This document shows, one piece after another, positions 63,129 to 64,000 of a stretch of 64,000 nucleotides of DNA. The stretch's first letter is position 1. The number at the start of each line of letters is the position of its first letter. Below the pieces are notes generated by a model. The model saw nothing but the letters and a program-made list of their open reading frames with translations. It ran no database searches and was not told the origin of the DNA. Origin of the DNA: Maribacter halichondriae (GTDB lineage: Bacteria; Bacteroidota; Bacteroidia; Flavobacteriales; Flavobacteriaceae); contig NZ_CP107030.1 of NCBI RefSeq assembly GCF_027474825.1, positions 1,742,529-1,806,528 on the forward strand, in the 5' to 3' direction. Both the position numbers and the translations under genes were made by a program.

Positions 63129-64000
63129 ATGAAATCATTTCTTATCGGACTTGTTCTATACATATTTCCCATGGAGATTTTGGGTCAAAATAAGGTGCCC
63201 CCTATTCAACAATGGATGGTACACGAGATTACGTTGACGGCCGAGAAAACCTATGGGAATCCGTATACCGAAATCGATGTTTGGGCCTTATTCACTAATG
63301 AAAAGGGAGATAGTTTGAAAAGACCTGCCTTTTGGGACGGGGGTAACACATGGAAAATCCGTTTTGTACCAATCGATACCGACGGTCAATGGCAATGGGT
63401 AACCTATTCGTCGAACGAAAAAGACACCGGACTTCACAAAAAAACCGGGCATTTTAATTCAATCCCGAATGTCGGATCGAACCGGCTGCTCAAAAACGGC
63501 TTGTTAAAAATGTCTGCCAAAGCTCGAAATGTGGTACACCATTCGGGAAAATCGTTCCTCATGGTAGCCGATACTCCATGGGCGTTACCGTTTCGGGCGA
63601 CAAAAGAGCAGGTCGCTATCTATGCTAAAGACCGTCAAGAAAAAGGCTTCAACACCGCCTTAATGATGACGGTACAGCCCGACATGAAGGCGGAAGGTCC
63701 CAATGATCGAAATACCGAGCAAGGTTTTAAGCGTGCCTTTAAGGATTTATCGAGTGGCCATCTCAATCAAATGAACGTCGATTATTTTCAGTACTACGAT
63801 GCGTTAGTGTTACTGTTACTCGACCATGAAATCGTTCCGGTTTTTCAACCTATTTTTCATGGCTATGGATGGAAGGGCCTTGAAGCACTGGGAAGAACCA
63901 TCGAACCCAAAGAATATGTTCGTTATTGCAAATATCTCTTGGCGCGATATGGTGCGCAACCGGCTTTTTGGCTGTTGGGAGGCGACCATAATGGAAAAGA
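63129..64000 (+). CDS. DUF5060/DUF4038 glycoside hydrolase, 3' end cut by window
   Basis: Starts at ATG 63129 with a signal peptide (FLIGLVLYIFPMEILGQ) and is open to the window end. Residues about 25-115 form a DUF5060-type beta domain (IQQWMVHEITLTAEKTYGNP, FWDGGNTWKIRFVP). The following DUF4038/apiosidase-like TIM barrel begins SGKSFLMVADTPWALPFRAT and GFNTALMMTVQP, with PAFWLLGGDHNGK at the edge, carrying the expected barrel strand. Family members act on plant or algal polysaccharide side chains such as apiose; exact substrate unknown. It was not obvious as a closed ORF because its stop lies outside. Confidence 0.85.
   Translation, partial: MKSFLIGLVLYIFPMEILGQNKVPPIQQWMVHEITLTAEKTYGNPYTEIDVWALFTNEKGDSLKRPAFWDGGNTWKIRFVPIDTDGQWQWVTYSSNEKDTGLHKKTGHFNSIPNVGSNRLLKNGLLKMSAKARNVVHHSGKSFLMVADTPWALPFRATKEQVAIYAKDRQEKGFNTALMMTVQPDMKAEGPNDRNTEQGFKRAFKDLSSGHLNQMNVDYFQYYDALVLLLLDHEIVPVFQPIFHGYGWKGLEALGRTIEPKEYVRYCKYLLARYGAQPAFWLLGGDHNGK

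Overview
The window reads as chromosome of a saccharolytic, probably marine member of the Bacteroidota (Flavobacteriia, Flavobacteriaceae-like). The support is the gene content (GH92, GH2, GH16 and DUF4038 enzymes, outer-membrane beta-barrel receptor, many lipoproteins with a Cys-terminated signal, M1/M28 peptidases, the rbfA-permease pair) and TAnnTTTG-type -7 promoter boxes in front of several genes. Species cannot be named from sequence alone.

Layout. 1-3.0 kb: end of a PTS cassette (EIIC partial, EIIB, HPr, EI). 3.1-11 kb: a haem-containing propeller lipoprotein, a sigma-like orphan, an M1 peptidase, and an unusual XRE/DUF4870/beta-lactamase fusion. 11.3-16.7 kb, all minus strand: a cluster of unknown role (PBP1-like GT51/transpeptidase, multipass membrane protein, VWA-like lipoprotein, coiled-coil membrane protein, 66-aa protein), interrupted by palindromic dispersed repeats. 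16.9-19.2 kb: SulP anion transporter. 19.4-26.7 kb: a type I restriction-modification island (hsdR-hsdS-PrrC-like anticodon nuclease candidate-hsdM) bracketed by two matching hairpins. 26.8-33.9 kb: LctP-type permease, FAD/Fe-S 2-hydroxyacid dehydrogenase, glyoxylate-type aminotransferase and APC permease, which together suggest uptake and oxidation of glycolate or lactate. 34-42.6 kb: GH92, GH2, a sorbosone-dehydrogenase-like lipoprotein and a purple acid phosphatase. 42.6-45.8 kb: a segment bounded by a tRNA(CAT) gene and a copy of its 3' end plus terminator, holding an amine oxidase, a cytochrome c and gene fragments. 45.8-51.4 kb: housekeeping genes (mce, rbfA, permease, dusB), an M28 peptidase and a TolB-like protein. 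51.5-55.5 kb: outer-membrane receptor and an AraC-type regulator. 55.6-59.9 kb: a tightly packed operon (HEAT protein, processive GT2, TPR/beta-barrel, receiver domain) that looks like a synthase-dependent exopolysaccharide system. 60-64 kb: lepA, GH16, a small ORF and a partial DUF5060/DUF4038 enzyme.

Quality warning. At least six genes (hsdM, lctP, the aminotransferase, the amine oxidase, the beta-barrel receptor, lepA) are broken by small indels, mostly in short homopolymers, and most look like missing bases. lepA is broadly conserved, so assembly or read error is the simplest explanation for the group. Any biological reading of a single break, including hsdM, must be judged against that.

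The most interesting systems are the nuclease-armed R-M island with its flanking hairpins, the one-polypeptide HTH-membrane-serine hydrolase, the uncharacterised VWA/GT51 cluster, the receiver-linked GT2 operon, and the tRNA/GIY-YIG duplication.
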